Shown here piece by piece: positions 38,210 to 47,209 of a stretch of 64,000 nt of DNA. Under the pieces are notes generated by a model. The model worked only from the letters and a program-made list of their open reading frames with translations. It ran no database searches and had not been told where the DNA came from. The position numbers and the translations under genes are program-made. Every line of letters starts with the position of its first letter. The first letter of the stretch is position 1. This stretch comes from Corynebacterium pilosum DSM 20521 = CIP 103422 (lineage in GTDB: Bacteria > Actinomycetota > Actinomycetes > Mycobacteriales > Mycobacteriaceae), in contig NZ_KB892439.1 of assembly GCF_000373805.1 (NCBI RefSeq), positions 578-64,577 on the forward strand, read 5' to 3'.

Positions 38210-38974
38210 GATGATGAAAATCCAGGAGCTGGCCAGCGGGCGGCGCGCCCAGCTACGGCCGGTATCAAAGGAGTAGAGGCCCGGGCCCGTGAACTGCAGG
38301 ACCACGGACAGGCCGAGCAGGATCACGCTGAGCCACACGGTGTCTGGCCAGCCGAAGACATTGAGTCCCGCGCCCTCCGAAGCGAGCGCGTGCAGGGCCA
38401 TGAATCCAGTCGCCACCGTCGCGACCATCGCCGCCACCGGTGTGATCAGGCCGAGCAGCAAGAACACTCCGGCTGCCAGCTGCGCGGTGGGAAGCGCGAT
38501 GGCCAGGATATCGCCGTAGGCATAGGCGGAAAAGGCACGCTCCAACCCGGCAAGGCCTTCGTCCCCGCCCAGGCGGAAGAAGGTGGCCACCGAGGTCAGG
38601 ATGAGGAAGCCGCCGGCAAGGATGCGCAGCAGCAACAATCCCAGGTCGGTGGTTCCGCGGCGGGCATCGTCGACACGCGTATCGACGACCAACTCTTCCT
38701 GCTCATAGCTCACAGGAGCTTCGGTAGCTACAGGCTCTGCGACCAGCGGCTCACTGCTGAGCGCGGTGGACGGCGCTGGCTCCGTGGGCCTTTCGAACAC
38801 GGTGGTGTGCGCGTCCGCGGGTTCGATCCGCTCGGGTGCGGCCCTGCCGGTGCGATCATAAATGGACGTGGTGGGGTTCTGGGCGTCGTAGGATGGCACG
38901 TCGAGGTCGTCGATCTCGTCGACGTACTCTGGTTGCGTCTTTCGGTCATTATCGCGGGGAAGTTTGTCACTCAT
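38147..38974 (-). CDS. DoxX-family membrane protein
   Basis: 275 residues: a long acidic, Pro/Thr-rich cytoplasmic N-terminus (about 1-110) and a four-helix DoxX domain (LGLLLLRILAGGFLILTSVATFF, LPTAQLAAGVFLLLGLITPVAA, then two more). DoxX proteins are linked to thiol/oxidative stress complexes in mycobacteria; the role here is open. TAAGTT lies seven bases before ATG. It shares 63 bases with the GT87 gene, tail to tail. Confidence 0.85.
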   Translation of the reverse strand: MSDKLPRDNDRKTQPEYVDEIDDLDVPSYDAQNPTTSIYDRTGRAAPERIEPADAHTTVFERPTEPAPSTALSSEPLVAEPVATEAPVSYEQEELVVDTRVDDARRGTTDLGLLLLRILAGGFLILTSVATFFRLGGDEGLAGLERAFSAYAYGDILAIALPTAQLAAGVFLLLGLITPVAAMVATVATGFMALHALASEGAGLNVFGWPDTVWLSVILLGLSVVLQFTGPGLYSFDTGRSWARRPLASSWIFIILGIVALIAVWIFGTGMNPLA

Positions 38975-39106
38975 AAGCCCAAACTTAGGCGAGGTCGCGC
39001 CTCAGGTCCGGCAGCGTGAACGGCGCGCCGGAATATTTGGTCGTTGACAGCTCACCATTTTACCCCTAGAGTTGTTGACATAACACCAAATGAATGGAGT
39101 GAGCAC

Positions 39107-40183
39107 ATGTCTACCTCAGACCACGACGCACCCGCACAAAACGCATCACCGGACGGCGAGTTCGTCCGCGACACCACCTATATCGAAGACCGCATCGTCG
39201 CCGATCTCCCCGCCGGTTCCGAGCCACAGCAACAAGAAGACGGAACCTTCCACTGGCCAGTCGAGCCAGGCCGTTACCGCTTGATAGCTGCCCGCGCCTG
39301 CCCATGGGCGCACCGCACCATCATCACCCGCCGCCTCCTCGGGCTGGAGGACGTGATTTCACTTGGGCTGGCAGGCCCGACCCACGGCAAGAGCTCCTGG
39401 AAGTTTGACCTGGATCCAGAAGAGAAGGACCCCGTCACCGGACTGCACCGCCTGCAGGAGGCCTACTTCAACCGCTTCCCCGACTACCCGCGCGGGATCA
39501 CCGTCCCAGCGATTGTTGAGGAGAAAACCGCGAAGGTAGTCACCAATAACTTCCCCCAGATCCCAGTCGATTTCATCGATCAGTGGTCCGAATTCCACCG
39601 CGAAGGCGCCCCTGACCTCTACCCGGAGCACCTGCGCGAGGAGATGGAGCCAATCATCACCGAGATTTACCACGAGGTAAACAATGGCGTGTACCGCTGT
39701 GGCTTCGCCGGTTCGCAGGAGGCATATGACGCCGCCTATGAGCGCCTCTGGAAGGCATTGGACTGGCTCGAAGATCGCTTATCGACGAGGCGCTACCTGA
39801 TGGGCGAGCACATCACCCTGGTAGATATCTACTTCTTCCCCACCCTGGTGCGCTTTGATCCGGTGTACTACTCCCACTTCAAGTGCTCCCGCCACAAGAT
39901 CACCGAGATGCCCAACCTCTGGGGCTACCTCAAGGAGCTCTTCCAGATCCCAGGCTTCGGCGACACCACCGACTTCCAGGAGATCAAGGAGCACTACTTC
40001 ATCACCCATGCTGAGGTGAACCCGACGCAGATCGTCCCAGTGGGCCCCGACATGTCGTCGATCATGGAGCCACACGGGCGCGACCATCTGCCAGGCTCCC
40101 CCTTCGCGGAGGGCACCGTCCTACCTGGCCCGGTCCCTGCCGGCGAAGAAGTAAAGCACCCGGAGCCTTTCCAGCGCCCCTAA
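39107..40183 (+). CDS. Glutathionyl-hydroquinone-reductase-like (ECM4/YqjG) thioredoxin-fold protein
   Basis: 358 residues. N-terminal thioredoxin-like domain with the catalytic CPWAHR motif (Cys65); C-terminal GST all-alpha domain (YRCGFAGSQEAYDAAYERLWKALDWLEDRL, YLMGEHITLVDIYFFPTLVRFDPVYYSHFKC). In glutathione organisms this family removes glutathione from hydroquinones. Corynebacteria use mycothiol, so the leaving thiol is probably mycothiol (inference). Start at 39107 has GGAGTGAG upstream; the frame to 39044 is not needed. It contains the dispersed word at 39777-39788, there spelling a rare TTA leucine codon. It ends in a four-base overlap with the next, convergent gene. Confidence 0.9.
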   Translation: MSTSDHDAPAQNASPDGEFVRDTTYIEDRIVADLPAGSEPQQQEDGTFHWPVEPGRYRLIAARACPWAHRTIITRRLLGLEDVISLGLAGPTHGKSSWKFDLDPEEKDPVTGLHRLQEAYFNRFPDYPRGITVPAIVEEKTAKVVTNNFPQIPVDFIDQWSEFHREGAPDLYPEHLREEMEPIITEIYHEVNNGVYRCGFAGSQEAYDAAYERLWKALDWLEDRLSTRRYLMGEHITLVDIYFFPTLVRFDPVYYSHFKCSRHKITEMPNLWGYLKELFQIPGFGDTTDFQEIKEHYFITHAEVNPTQIVPVGPDMSSIMEPHGRDHLPGSPFAEGTVLPGPVPAGEEVKHPEPFQRP

Positions 40184-41115
40184 GCGAATGGTGTGCTTGC
40201 CGCGTCGAGAGCTTCCACTGTCTCTTCAGACAGGGTGAGCTCACCGGCAGCCATCAGAGAATCGAGCTGGTCGACGCGCGAGACCGACGCCACAGGTGCG
40301 GTGACCCCCTTGGCCAGCAACCATGCCAGCGCAACCGTCGCGGGTTCGGCCCCGGCTTCGTCGGCACGCGCAACCAGCGTATCGATGAGAGCGAATGCCT
40401 CGTCGCTCGCGTAGCCTTCGGCCATCCCCGCGCGGGCCGCACCACTGAGGTCATCGGCGCTGCGGTACTTGCCGGTCAGCATGCCCGAGGCCAGCGCGAA
40501 GTATGGAAAGACGGAGGCACCAAACTCTGTGGCGATCGGCTGATAACCTTCTTCAAATTCCTTCCTGTGCAGCAGCGAGTACTGGTTTTGCATCGCCACC
40601 GGCTGCGCGCTGGTCCCCTCTGAAGCCTTAAAGAAGGCCCGCATCCGCTCCGGCGTATAGTTCGACAGGCCCAGGTAGCGAATCTTTCCCGCCTCGATCA
40701 GGTCATTAGCGATGGCGACCTGCTCGTCGATAGCCACCTCTTCATCGTCCCAGTGGTAGTAAAACAGGTCGATCGTCTCGATCCCGAGGCGACGCAGTGA
40801 CCCTTCGACGGCATCCGTCGTCGCCCGGCGAGAGCGGCCGTTAACCCCATCAAGCCCACCGGATTTTGTGGCCACATGAAAGTTCTGCGGTTTGCGCGAC
40901 GCCAGCCACTGGCCGATAAGTTCCTCCGACTCTCCCCCGGCATTGCCCTCAGCCCAGTTCGAGTAGGAGTCCGCTGTATCGACGAAGTTGCCGCCCCGCT
41001 CCGTGAAACCATCCAGGATGGCGAAAGTGGCATCTTTGTCCGCGGTCCAGCCGAAGGGGTTGCCGCCGAGATTGAGTGGATAAATGTCTATGTCAGTATT
41101 GGTGATATGAGCCAT
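40180..41115 (-). CDS. Aldo/keto reductase
   Basis: 311 residues, NADPH-dependent (beta/alpha)8 barrel. The catalytic tetrad is visible: Asp in FVDTADSYSNW (with Tyr), Lys in VATKSGG, His in FYYHWDD. The fold ends with VASVSRVDQLDSLMAA, the cofactor loop. TAGTGT six bases before ATG (leaderless). Divergent from the MarR gene across 58 bases; regulation by it is likely. Substrate unknown. Confidence 0.93.
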   Translation of the reverse strand: MAHITNTDIDIYPLNLGGNPFGWTADKDATFAILDGFTERGGNFVDTADSYSNWAEGNAGGESEELIGQWLASRKPQNFHVATKSGGLDGVNGRSRRATTDAVEGSLRRLGIETIDLFYYHWDDEEVAIDEQVAIANDLIEAGKIRYLGLSNYTPERMRAFFKASEGTSAQPVAMQNQYSLLHRKEFEEGYQPIATEFGASVFPYFALASGMLTGKYRSADDLSGAARAGMAEGYASDEAFALIDTLVARADEAGAEPATVALAWLLAKGVTAPVASVSRVDQLDSLMAAGELTLSEETVEALDAASTPFA

Positions 41116-41142
41116 GCCCCCACACTAACCACTAATATTTAA

Positions 41143-41156
41143 GATTCAACCGAATC
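41143..41156. promoter_or_regulatory. Candidate MarR operator between the divergent genes
   Basis: GATTC-AACC-GAATC, a perfect five-base-arm inverted repeat, lies midway between the aldo/keto reductase ATG (41115) and the MarR ATG (41174) and near both -10 boxes. Position and symmetry fit an autoregulatory MarR site. Confidence 0.5.
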
Positions 41157-41173
41157 CGACTTATGATCTTTGT

Positions 41174-41647
41174 ATGAACAAGACCCGCTGGCTAAACGAA
41201 AAAGAAACAGACACGTGGCTTGCGCTCTGGGCCGTCTCCTCTTGGATGCCTACCCGCCTCGACGAGCAGCTCAAGGCCGACAGCGAAATGAACTTGCACG
41301 ATTACTTCACGCTCGCGCAGGTATCGCTTGCCGACGAAGGCCGCCTCACCATGACGGAGCTGGCATGCCGCACGCAGATGTCGCCTTCTAGGCTCTCCCA
41401 CGTGGTAGGCCGCTTGGAAAAACGCAACCTGATGCAGCGCACCCCAGATCAGGAGGATCGCCGCACCAATATTGCCTCAATCACCCCTCAGGGTTGGGAG
41501 TTCTTGGACTGCGCGGCGCCAGGGCATGTGGAACGCGTCCGCGAAATCGTGTTTGACGCGCTCACCGCTGAAGAAGCGGAGCAGCTTGGGTCGCTGATGC
41601 ACAAGATTCTGGTGAAGCTGAATCCGCCGACCCTCCCCCGCGCCTAG
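41174..41647 (+). CDS. MarR-family transcriptional regulator
   Basis: 157 residues. Winged helix with MTELACRTQMSPSRLSHVVGRLEKRNLMQRTPDQEDRRTNIASITPQG, the MarR recognition helix and DxRR wing. Probably a repressor relieved by a small phenolic or oxidant, controlling the divergent aldo/keto reductase and perhaps the neighbour reductase genes. TATGAT six bases before ATG (leaderless). Its stop is three bases from the stop of the convergent reductase. Confidence 0.92.
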   Translation: MNKTRWLNEKETDTWLALWAVSSWMPTRLDEQLKADSEMNLHDYFTLAQVSLADEGRLTMTELACRTQMSPSRLSHVVGRLEKRNLMQRTPDQEDRRTNIASITPQGWEFLDCAAPGHVERVREIVFDALTAEEAEQLGSLMHKILVKLNPPTLPRA

Positions 41648-41650
41648 GCA

Positions 41651-42721
41651 CTAATCGCCGTGGTTGCGTGAGCGTGTGGCACCAGCCCAAATATTGATAC
41701 CAGCGTCTACCGCCACCTCATCGATCGCACTGAGCTCCTCTTCTGAGAAGTCCAGGTTGTCCAGCGCATCCAGGTTATGGTCGAGCTGCTCGGCACTAGA
41801 TGCGCCGACAAGTGCACTGGTGACGGTTTCCTCGCCTTGGTCGCGCAGTACCCACGCGATGGCCATCTGTGCCAGTGACTGGCCACGTTCCGCAGCAATA
41901 TCGTTCAACGCCCGCACCATGGTCAGGTTCTCGTCGCTAAGCATGTCCTTGGACAAAGACTTTCCGGCGGCCGCGCGCGAGTTCGCAGGTACGCCGTCCA
42001 GGTAGCGGTCGGTGAGCAATCCCTGCGCCAGAGGCGAGAAGGCGATCACCCCCAGCCCGTTGGCGGCTGCCGATTCCAGCAGAGACTCATCGTCCTCACC
42101 AGGTTCCTCCACCCAGCGGTTCACCATGGAGTAGCTGGGCTGATGGATCAACAGCGGGCAGCCTTCCTCGGACATGAATTCGGCTGCCTCCGCCGTCAGC
42201 TCTGGACCATAGGAAGAAATGCCCACGTAGAGCGCCTTTCCGCTGGCCACGATGTCGCGCAAGGCGTACATCGTCTCTTCCAGCGGGGTGTCCGGGTCTG
42301 GGCGGTGGTGGTAGAAAATATCCACATAGTCCACACCCAAACGTTCAAGGGACTGATCCAGCGAGCTCATCAGGTATTTGCGCGACCCACCGAAACCGTA
42401 GGGCCCATCCCACATGTTCCAGCCGGCCTTGGACGAAATGATCATCTCGTCGCGATGCGCCTTGAAGTCTTCGCGCAGAATCCGCCCGAAGTTAATCTCC
42501 GCGCTTCCCGCTGGCGGACCGTAATTGTTCGCCAAGTCGAAGTGGGTCACGCCGCGGTCGAATGCGCGGCGGATCGTAGTGCGCTGCGATTCCAGCGTCT
42601 TGTCATCACCGAAGTTGTGCCACAAACCAAGAGACACCCCAGGCAGTTTTAGCCCGGAGTGTCCCACGGTGCGGTAGTCCATCTCGGCGTAGCGATCAGG
42701 GTGCGGAGTATAAGTAGTCAT
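41651..42721 (-). CDS. Aldo/keto reductase, YghZ/GAP-reductase type
   Basis: 356 residues. Barrel with HFDLANNYGPPAGSAE (Asp/Tyr), ISSKAGWNMWDGPYGFGGSRKYL, a loop typical of the YghZ (L-glyceraldehyde-3-phosphate reductase) branch, and FYHHRPDPDTPLEETM (His). The branch also reduces methylglyoxal and other aldehydes. A GGAGG element directly abuts the ATG, which is unusually close. Second reductase next to the MarR gene. Confidence 0.92.
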   Translation of the reverse strand: MTTYTPHPDRYAEMDYRTVGHSGLKLPGVSLGLWHNFGDDKTLESQRTTIRRAFDRGVTHFDLANNYGPPAGSAEINFGRILREDFKAHRDEMIISSKAGWNMWDGPYGFGGSRKYLMSSLDQSLERLGVDYVDIFYHHRPDPDTPLEETMYALRDIVASGKALYVGISSYGPELTAEAAEFMSEEGCPLLIHQPSYSMVNRWVEEPGEDDESLLESAAANGLGVIAFSPLAQGLLTDRYLDGVPANSRAAAGKSLSKDMLSDENLTMVRALNDIAAERGQSLAQMAIAWVLRDQGEETVTSALVGASSAEQLDHNLDALDNLDFSEEELSAIDEVAVDAGINIWAGATRSRNHGD

Positions 42722-42744
42722 ACCTCCATAGTGCCGAAAGATTG

Positions 42745-44007
42745 CTACTTTTTCATCGAGGTGGAGCCCTCGTCGTCAAGCGCCATTTCCTCTGCGACGT
42801 CCTGCTGGACGGATTCCCACAGCTGCTTTCCGTCCACGCGGGAATCGCGCGCGAGCCCGCGGACCTCCTGCTTTTCCTCACCGCTGAGATCCGGGGTCTC
42901 TGGGTCCAGCTTCTGCTCGGCCAGCTCGGTCAGGCGATCACGCACGTCCGCCTCGCGGTTGATGCGGGCGTGATTCTTGATCCAGGAGATAGACGTGACG
43001 ACGGTCATCACCATGCCGATATAACCGATAACCGGGTAGACCCAGCCCAGCAGGTTGGAGAAGCCCAGGAAGGACACAACGAAGCCGGCTAGGGTCACCG
43101 CGAAGAACACGACGCGGAATTTTTCAGGCCTGTTCGTCGTAATGCGACGTGCCAGGGCGTAGAACATGCCGATCGCGGTGTTGTAGATCATCGCGTAAAT
43201 GATCCAGGACACGACGAAGCCGACCGCCGGGTGCAGGGAATCGAAGACACCGAGCAGTGGCAGGTCCAAGCCTCCGACCTGGTCGATGTTGAAGAAGATC
43301 ACGAATGCTAGGACCAGCAACATCACGGAGAAGATGATGCCGCCCAGGATGCCGCCGCGGAAAGCCGCGCGTGACGACGACTGGTTACCACCAATCACCA
43401 GCATCATGGAAACACCCAGCATCAACGCCATGGCGGTGTAGTTCACTGCGGATAGGAGCCAGTGCCCCATCGCGGAGTCTTGCTGCATCGCAATCTCATT
43501 GAGGTGCGAGGTGTCATCCGGGAAGTTCATCAAAGTGATCACGAACGCCACGAAAATGGCGATGATGATAAACGGCGTAATCGCCGAAATCACGTTGGTG
43601 ATCTTGTCTACGTCCAGCAGTCCGGAAATCAGGACGAGGACCGTCATGATGCAGGCGCCGATCCACGTCGGCCAGCCGAACTGCTGGTTCAGGTTGGAAC
43701 CAGCGCCGGCCAGCATGACAAAACCGATCGCAAATAGGGTGATCACGGTGGTGATGTCCAAGAACTTCGACACGTATGGGTGCGAAACGTTTTTGAACAC
43801 CGTGTTGTGGTCACCAGCAAGGAAGTGCGAGCCCAGCTGGAATAGAACAGCGCCGGAAAACACCATGACGATGCCGGCGATGACCACGCCGATTAAGCCT
43901 TTATAACCAAAAGAGACGAAGTATTGCACAACTTCTTGGCCCGTAGCGAACCCGGCACCAACGAGAAGTCCCACAAATGCCAGGGCAATAGTGATACTTC
44001 TTTTCAC
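42745..44007 (-). CDS. YkvI-family membrane transporter, paralogue 1
   Basis: 420 residues, about ten helices with an APC/LeuT-like opening (VGLLVGAGFATGQEVVQYFVSFG: unwound helix with GAGFATGQE). The cytoplasmic tail has RDRLTELAEQKLDPETPDLSGEEKQEV…LWESVQQDVAEE. Substrate unknown; the fold suggests amino acid or cation-coupled transport. About half identical to the next gene, from which it is separated by 81 bases with an AT-rich stem-loop. Confidence 0.85.
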   Translation of the reverse strand: MKRSITIALAFVGLLVGAGFATGQEVVQYFVSFGYKGLIGVVIAGIVMVFSGAVLFQLGSHFLAGDHNTVFKNVSHPYVSKFLDITTVITLFAIGFVMLAGAGSNLNQQFGWPTWIGACIMTVLVLISGLLDVDKITNVISAITPFIIIAIFVAFVITLMNFPDDTSHLNEIAMQQDSAMGHWLLSAVNYTAMALMLGVSMMLVIGGNQSSSRAAFRGGILGGIIFSVMLLVLAFVIFFNIDQVGGLDLPLLGVFDSLHPAVGFVVSWIIYAMIYNTAIGMFYALARRITTNRPEKFRVVFFAVTLAGFVVSFLGFSNLLGWVYPVIGYIGMVMTVVTSISWIKNHARINREADVRDRLTELAEQKLDPETPDLSGEEKQEVRGLARDSRVDGKQLWESVQQDVAEEMALDDEGSTSMKK

Positions 44008-44028
44008 GAATTACCAATCCTTCGAAAT

Positions 44029-44074
44029 ATAGGAAAATGAATTTTAACGTTAACCAACGTACAGCTTTTCCTAT
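44029..44074 (-). terminator. AT-rich inverted repeat between the YkvI paralogues
   Basis: ATAGGAAAA (44029-44037) and TTTTCCTAT (44066-44074) can pair around a 28-base loop that holds the palindrome TTAACGTTAA (44044-44053). On the minus strand it follows the upstream paralogue's stop. It could be a weak terminator, or a regulatory site controlling the second paralogue separately. Confidence 0.45.
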
Positions 44075-44088
44075 GACTTCGCGAATGA

Positions 44089-45543
44089 TTAACGCCCTTG
44101 CGCTGCTACGATCTTCTTTTTCACCGGTCCATCAGGCAGTTCATCGACCTGTTCCGGGCTGAGCAAACGCGCCAAAGCGGACAGGTCCGCGGTGACCGGT
44201 TCGACGGTAATCGTCCCCGGTTTCTCCCATTCGCCGGTGTAATCCTCATGGTCGGGATCCAGGTGCGGGTGGTCGGCCAGCTCGAAAGAATTCTCCGCGT
44301 CCTGATCCAGTTCTGCCGCTACTTCCTCTTGGACCGACTGCCACAGCGCGGAATCTTCCATATGGGATTCGTCGACAAGCTCGAGCACCTCCTTGCGCTC
44401 CTGCATGGTGAGATCGTCGGTCTCAGGGTCCAGCTTGGATTCTGCTAGCTCTGCCAAGCGTTCGCGGCGGCTGGTCTCTTCCACGATGTCGCCGCGGCTC
44501 TTGATCCAGGAGATGGTCAAGATCGCAACGAGCGCTATACCCAAATATCCCAGCACTGGATAGACCCAGCTGACCAGGGACTGGAACGGGACGAAAGACA
44601 AGAGGAACCCGACAGCCAGGGTACCGAAGTACCACTTCTTAAAGTTGCCCGGATTCTTCGCAGACATCCGACGACCAATGCCATAGAACATGCCGACTGC
44701 GGTGTTATAAATCATCGCGTAGATGATCAGCGCGACCACGGTGCCGACAACGGGGTGGAAGTTGTCGAAAACCATCAGCAGCGGCATGTCAGAACCGACG
44801 ACGCCCTCCATGTTGAAAAACAGCACGAACACCAAAATGACCAACAGCGAAGAAAACACCATGCCGCCGATAAGTCCACCGGTTCCCGCGTGCCGGGGAT
44901 TCATGTGTGAACCTGCGATCACCAAAATCATGGACACGCCACAGATCGTTGCTAGGCCGGCATAGTTCAACGCGGAGAGCAGCCAGTTACCAAATACACC
45001 AGCGGCGGCGGTGTTCTCCTTCGACAGCTCATTCAGCGCTTCGATATCAACGTCGCCAAAACTGTAGATGGTGTAGATCAGCGAGCCCACCACCGCGATG
45101 ATCAGCAGCGGGGTGATCATGGAGATCACGTTGGTCAGCTTCTCCACGTTCAAAAAACCGGAGATGATCAGCAAGACCGTCATGATGACAGACCCCACCC
45201 ACACCGGCAGGTCAAACTGCTGCGCCAAGTTCGATCCGGCGCCCGCCAGCATCACAAACCCGATGCAGAACAGTGTGAGAAGAGTCGACCAATCGAGGAA
45301 ACGGGACACATTGGGGTGAGACACATTGTTGTAGACGGCCGAGTGATCGTCGGCAAGAAAATAGCTTCCCAGCTGGAACAAGACGGCACCCGCGACGACC
45401 AACATGATGGCCGCGAAGATCGTGCCGATCATCCCCATCGTGCCGTAGGCGACGAAATATTGGATGACTTCCTGCCCAGACGCGAAGCCCGCGCCCACCA
45501 GAAGGCCGACATAAGCAAGAGCAATGGTGATTGATTTTCTCAT
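44089..45543 (-). CDS. YkvI-family membrane transporter, paralogue 2
   Basis: 484 residues with the same opening (VGLLVGAGFASGQEVIQYFVAYG), about ten helices and a longer cytoplasmic tail. The tail repeats the motif of paralogue 1 (RERLAELAESKLDPETDDLT…LWQSVQEEVAAELD) and adds a His/Asp/Glu stretch and an extra end (LSALARLLSPEQVDELPDG). The matching tails argue that a cytoplasmic partner or fold is shared. Its GGAGG lies 17-21 bases before the ATG, farther than normal. Confidence 0.85.
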   Translation of the reverse strand: MRKSITIALAYVGLLVGAGFASGQEVIQYFVAYGTMGMIGTIFAAIMLVVAGAVLFQLGSYFLADDHSAVYNNVSHPNVSRFLDWSTLLTLFCIGFVMLAGAGSNLAQQFDLPVWVGSVIMTVLLIISGFLNVEKLTNVISMITPLLIIAVVGSLIYTIYSFGDVDIEALNELSKENTAAAGVFGNWLLSALNYAGLATICGVSMILVIAGSHMNPRHAGTGGLIGGMVFSSLLVILVFVLFFNMEGVVGSDMPLLMVFDNFHPVVGTVVALIIYAMIYNTAVGMFYGIGRRMSAKNPGNFKKWYFGTLAVGFLLSFVPFQSLVSWVYPVLGYLGIALVAILTISWIKSRGDIVEETSRRERLAELAESKLDPETDDLTMQERKEVLELVDESHMEDSALWQSVQEEVAAELDQDAENSFELADHPHLDPDHEDYTGEWEKPGTITVEPVTADLSALARLLSPEQVDELPDGPVKKKIVAAQGR

Positions 45544-45604
45544 GCGATAGAGGTCCCCATCCTCCTTCGGCGGCGGGCGCAGTGGCCGAACAAGGATGTT
45601 TATT

Positions 45605-45679
45605 GAAAACAGAAATCGCCCGCGGGTTTAAAAACTACCGGAAACCTATTAGGCTTTCAGCAATTCCGCGGGCGATTTC
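45605..45679 (-). terminator. Long inverted repeat / terminator after gatB
   Basis: Fourteen-base arms GAAATCGCCCGCGG (45612-45625) and CCGCGGGCGATTTC (45666-45679) enclose 40 bases with an inner GAAA-CCTA/TAGG-TTTC palindrome. TGTTTTC follows on the minus strand. It starts 10 bases after the gatB stop. Confidence 0.8.
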
Positions 45680-45688
45680 GGTGTTTAG

Positions 45689-47188
45689 TTAGGCCAATTT
45701 CTTCGCGATCAGCTCATTCACCTGCTTCGGATCAGCCTTACCCTTCGTCGCCTTCATCACGGCACCGACGATCGCGCCGGTGACCTTCGTGTTGCCTGCC
45801 TTGTACTTTTCGACGATATCCGGGTTAGCGGCCAGTGCCTCGTCGACAGCCGCCTCGATAGCGCCGTCGTCACGCACGACCTCCAAACCGCGCTTAGCGA
45901 CGACCTCATCAACGTTGCCCTCGCCCTCGATCACACCATCGAGCGCCTGACGAGCCAACTTGGTGGTTAACTTACCTTCCTTGACAAGCTCGACGACGCG
46001 GGCCACGTCAGCCGGAGTCACGCCGAGCGCGTCCAAGTCCTTATCCAGCTCATTGGCCTTACCCGAGAGGTAGGACACCCACCATGCGCGTGCCTCGTCC
46101 GGGGTGGTACCAGCCTCGACCGTGTCGACGACCAAGTCCAGCGCACCAGCGTTGACCAAGTCACGGAACTCAGCCTCTGGCAGCTGCCACTCCTCCTGGA
46201 TGCGGGCGCGACGCACCCACGGCATCTCCGGCAGCGTGGCGCGAATCTCTTCGACCCATTCCGCAGGGGCGAAGACTGGAGGCAGGTCCGGATCGTTGAA
46301 GTAACGGTAGTCGTCGGAGTTCTCCTTCGGGCGACCCTTCGAGGTGGTGCCGTCCGTCTCCTGGTAGTGACGCGTTTCCTGAACGATCTCTTCCCCATTG
46401 ACGATGGCCTGGGCCTGGCGCTGCATCTCAAAACGCACGGCCTGCTCCACAGACTTCAGGGAGTTGATGTTCTTGGTCTCCGTGCGGGTACCAAACTCTT
46501 CCTGGCCGTGCGGGCGCAGGGACACGTTTGCGTCGCAGCGCATGGTGCCTTGGTCCATGCGGCCGTCCGACACGCCGATAGCGCGCACGAGCTCACGGAT
46601 AGCGCCCACATAGGCGCGTGCAATCTCCGGCATGCGCTCGCCCGCGCCGAGGATCGGCTTCGTCACGATCTCAATCAGCGGCACACCCGCGCGGTTGCAG
46701 TCCACCAAGGATGCCGTAGCACCATGGATACGGCCGGAGGTGCCACCGATGTGGGTGAGCTTGCCGGTGTCTTCCTCCATGTGGGCGCGCTCAATTTCAA
46801 CGCGCCACTCGGTACCATCATCAAGCAGGACGTCCAGGTAGCCGTCGTAAGCGATGGGCTCGTCGTACTGCGAAATCTGGTAGTTCTTCGGCTGGTCTGG
46901 GTAGAAGTAGTTCTTGCGCGCGAACCGGGAGGATTCTGCAATCTTGCAGTTCAACGCCAGCCCAATCTTGATGGCCCACTCGACGCCCTTGGCGTTGACC
47001 ACGGGCAGCGCACCGGGCAGGCCGAGCGACACCGGGTCAATATTCGAGTTCGGCTCTGCACCAAAGTGGGCGGAGGCGGTCGAGAACATCTTGGTCTCTG
47101 TTGCAAGCTCGACGTGCACCTCAAGGCCCATCACTGGGTCAAACTTTTCGAGGACGTCGTCGTAATCCATCAGGTCATACGCAGTCAT
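45689..47188 (-). CDS. gatB: Glu/Asp-tRNA amidotransferase subunit B
   Basis: 499 residues. tRNA-binding, kinase-like subunit that activates Glu on misacylated tRNA-Gln with [19 protein letters not shown] opens it, the cradle domain holds [10 protein letters not shown] and [19 protein letters not shown], and the C-terminal GatB/YqeY domain ends with [26 protein letters not shown] seven bases before ATG (leaderless). gatC-gatA lie 7 kb away on the same strand, separated by pfkA and transport genes. Confidence 0.97.
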   Translation of the reverse strand: MTAYDLMDYDDVLEKFDPVMGLEVHVELATETKMFSTASAHFGAEPNSNIDPVSLGLPGALPVVNAKGVEWAIKIGLALNCKIAESSRFARKNYFYPDQPKNYQISQYDEPIAYDGYLDVLLDDGTEWRVEIERAHMEEDTGKLTHIGGTSGRIHGATASLVDCNRAGVPLIEIVTKPILGAGERMPEIARAYVGAIRELVRAIGVSDGRMDQGTMRCDANVSLRPHGQEEFGTRTETKNINSLKSVEQAVRFEMQRQAQAIVNGEEIVQETRHYQETDGTTSKGRPKENSDDYRYFNDPDLPPVFAPAEWVEEIRATLPEMPWVRRARIQEEWQLPEAEFRDLVNAGALDLVVDTVEAGTTPDEARAWWVSYLSGKANELDKDLDALGVTPADVARVVELVKEGKLTTKLARQALDGVIEGEGNVDEVVAKRGLEVVRDDGAIEAAVDEALAANPDIVEKYKAGNTKVTGAIVGAVMKATKGKADPKQVNELIAKKLA

Positions 47189-47209
47189 GGCAGATAGTCT
47201 AGTTCCCGC

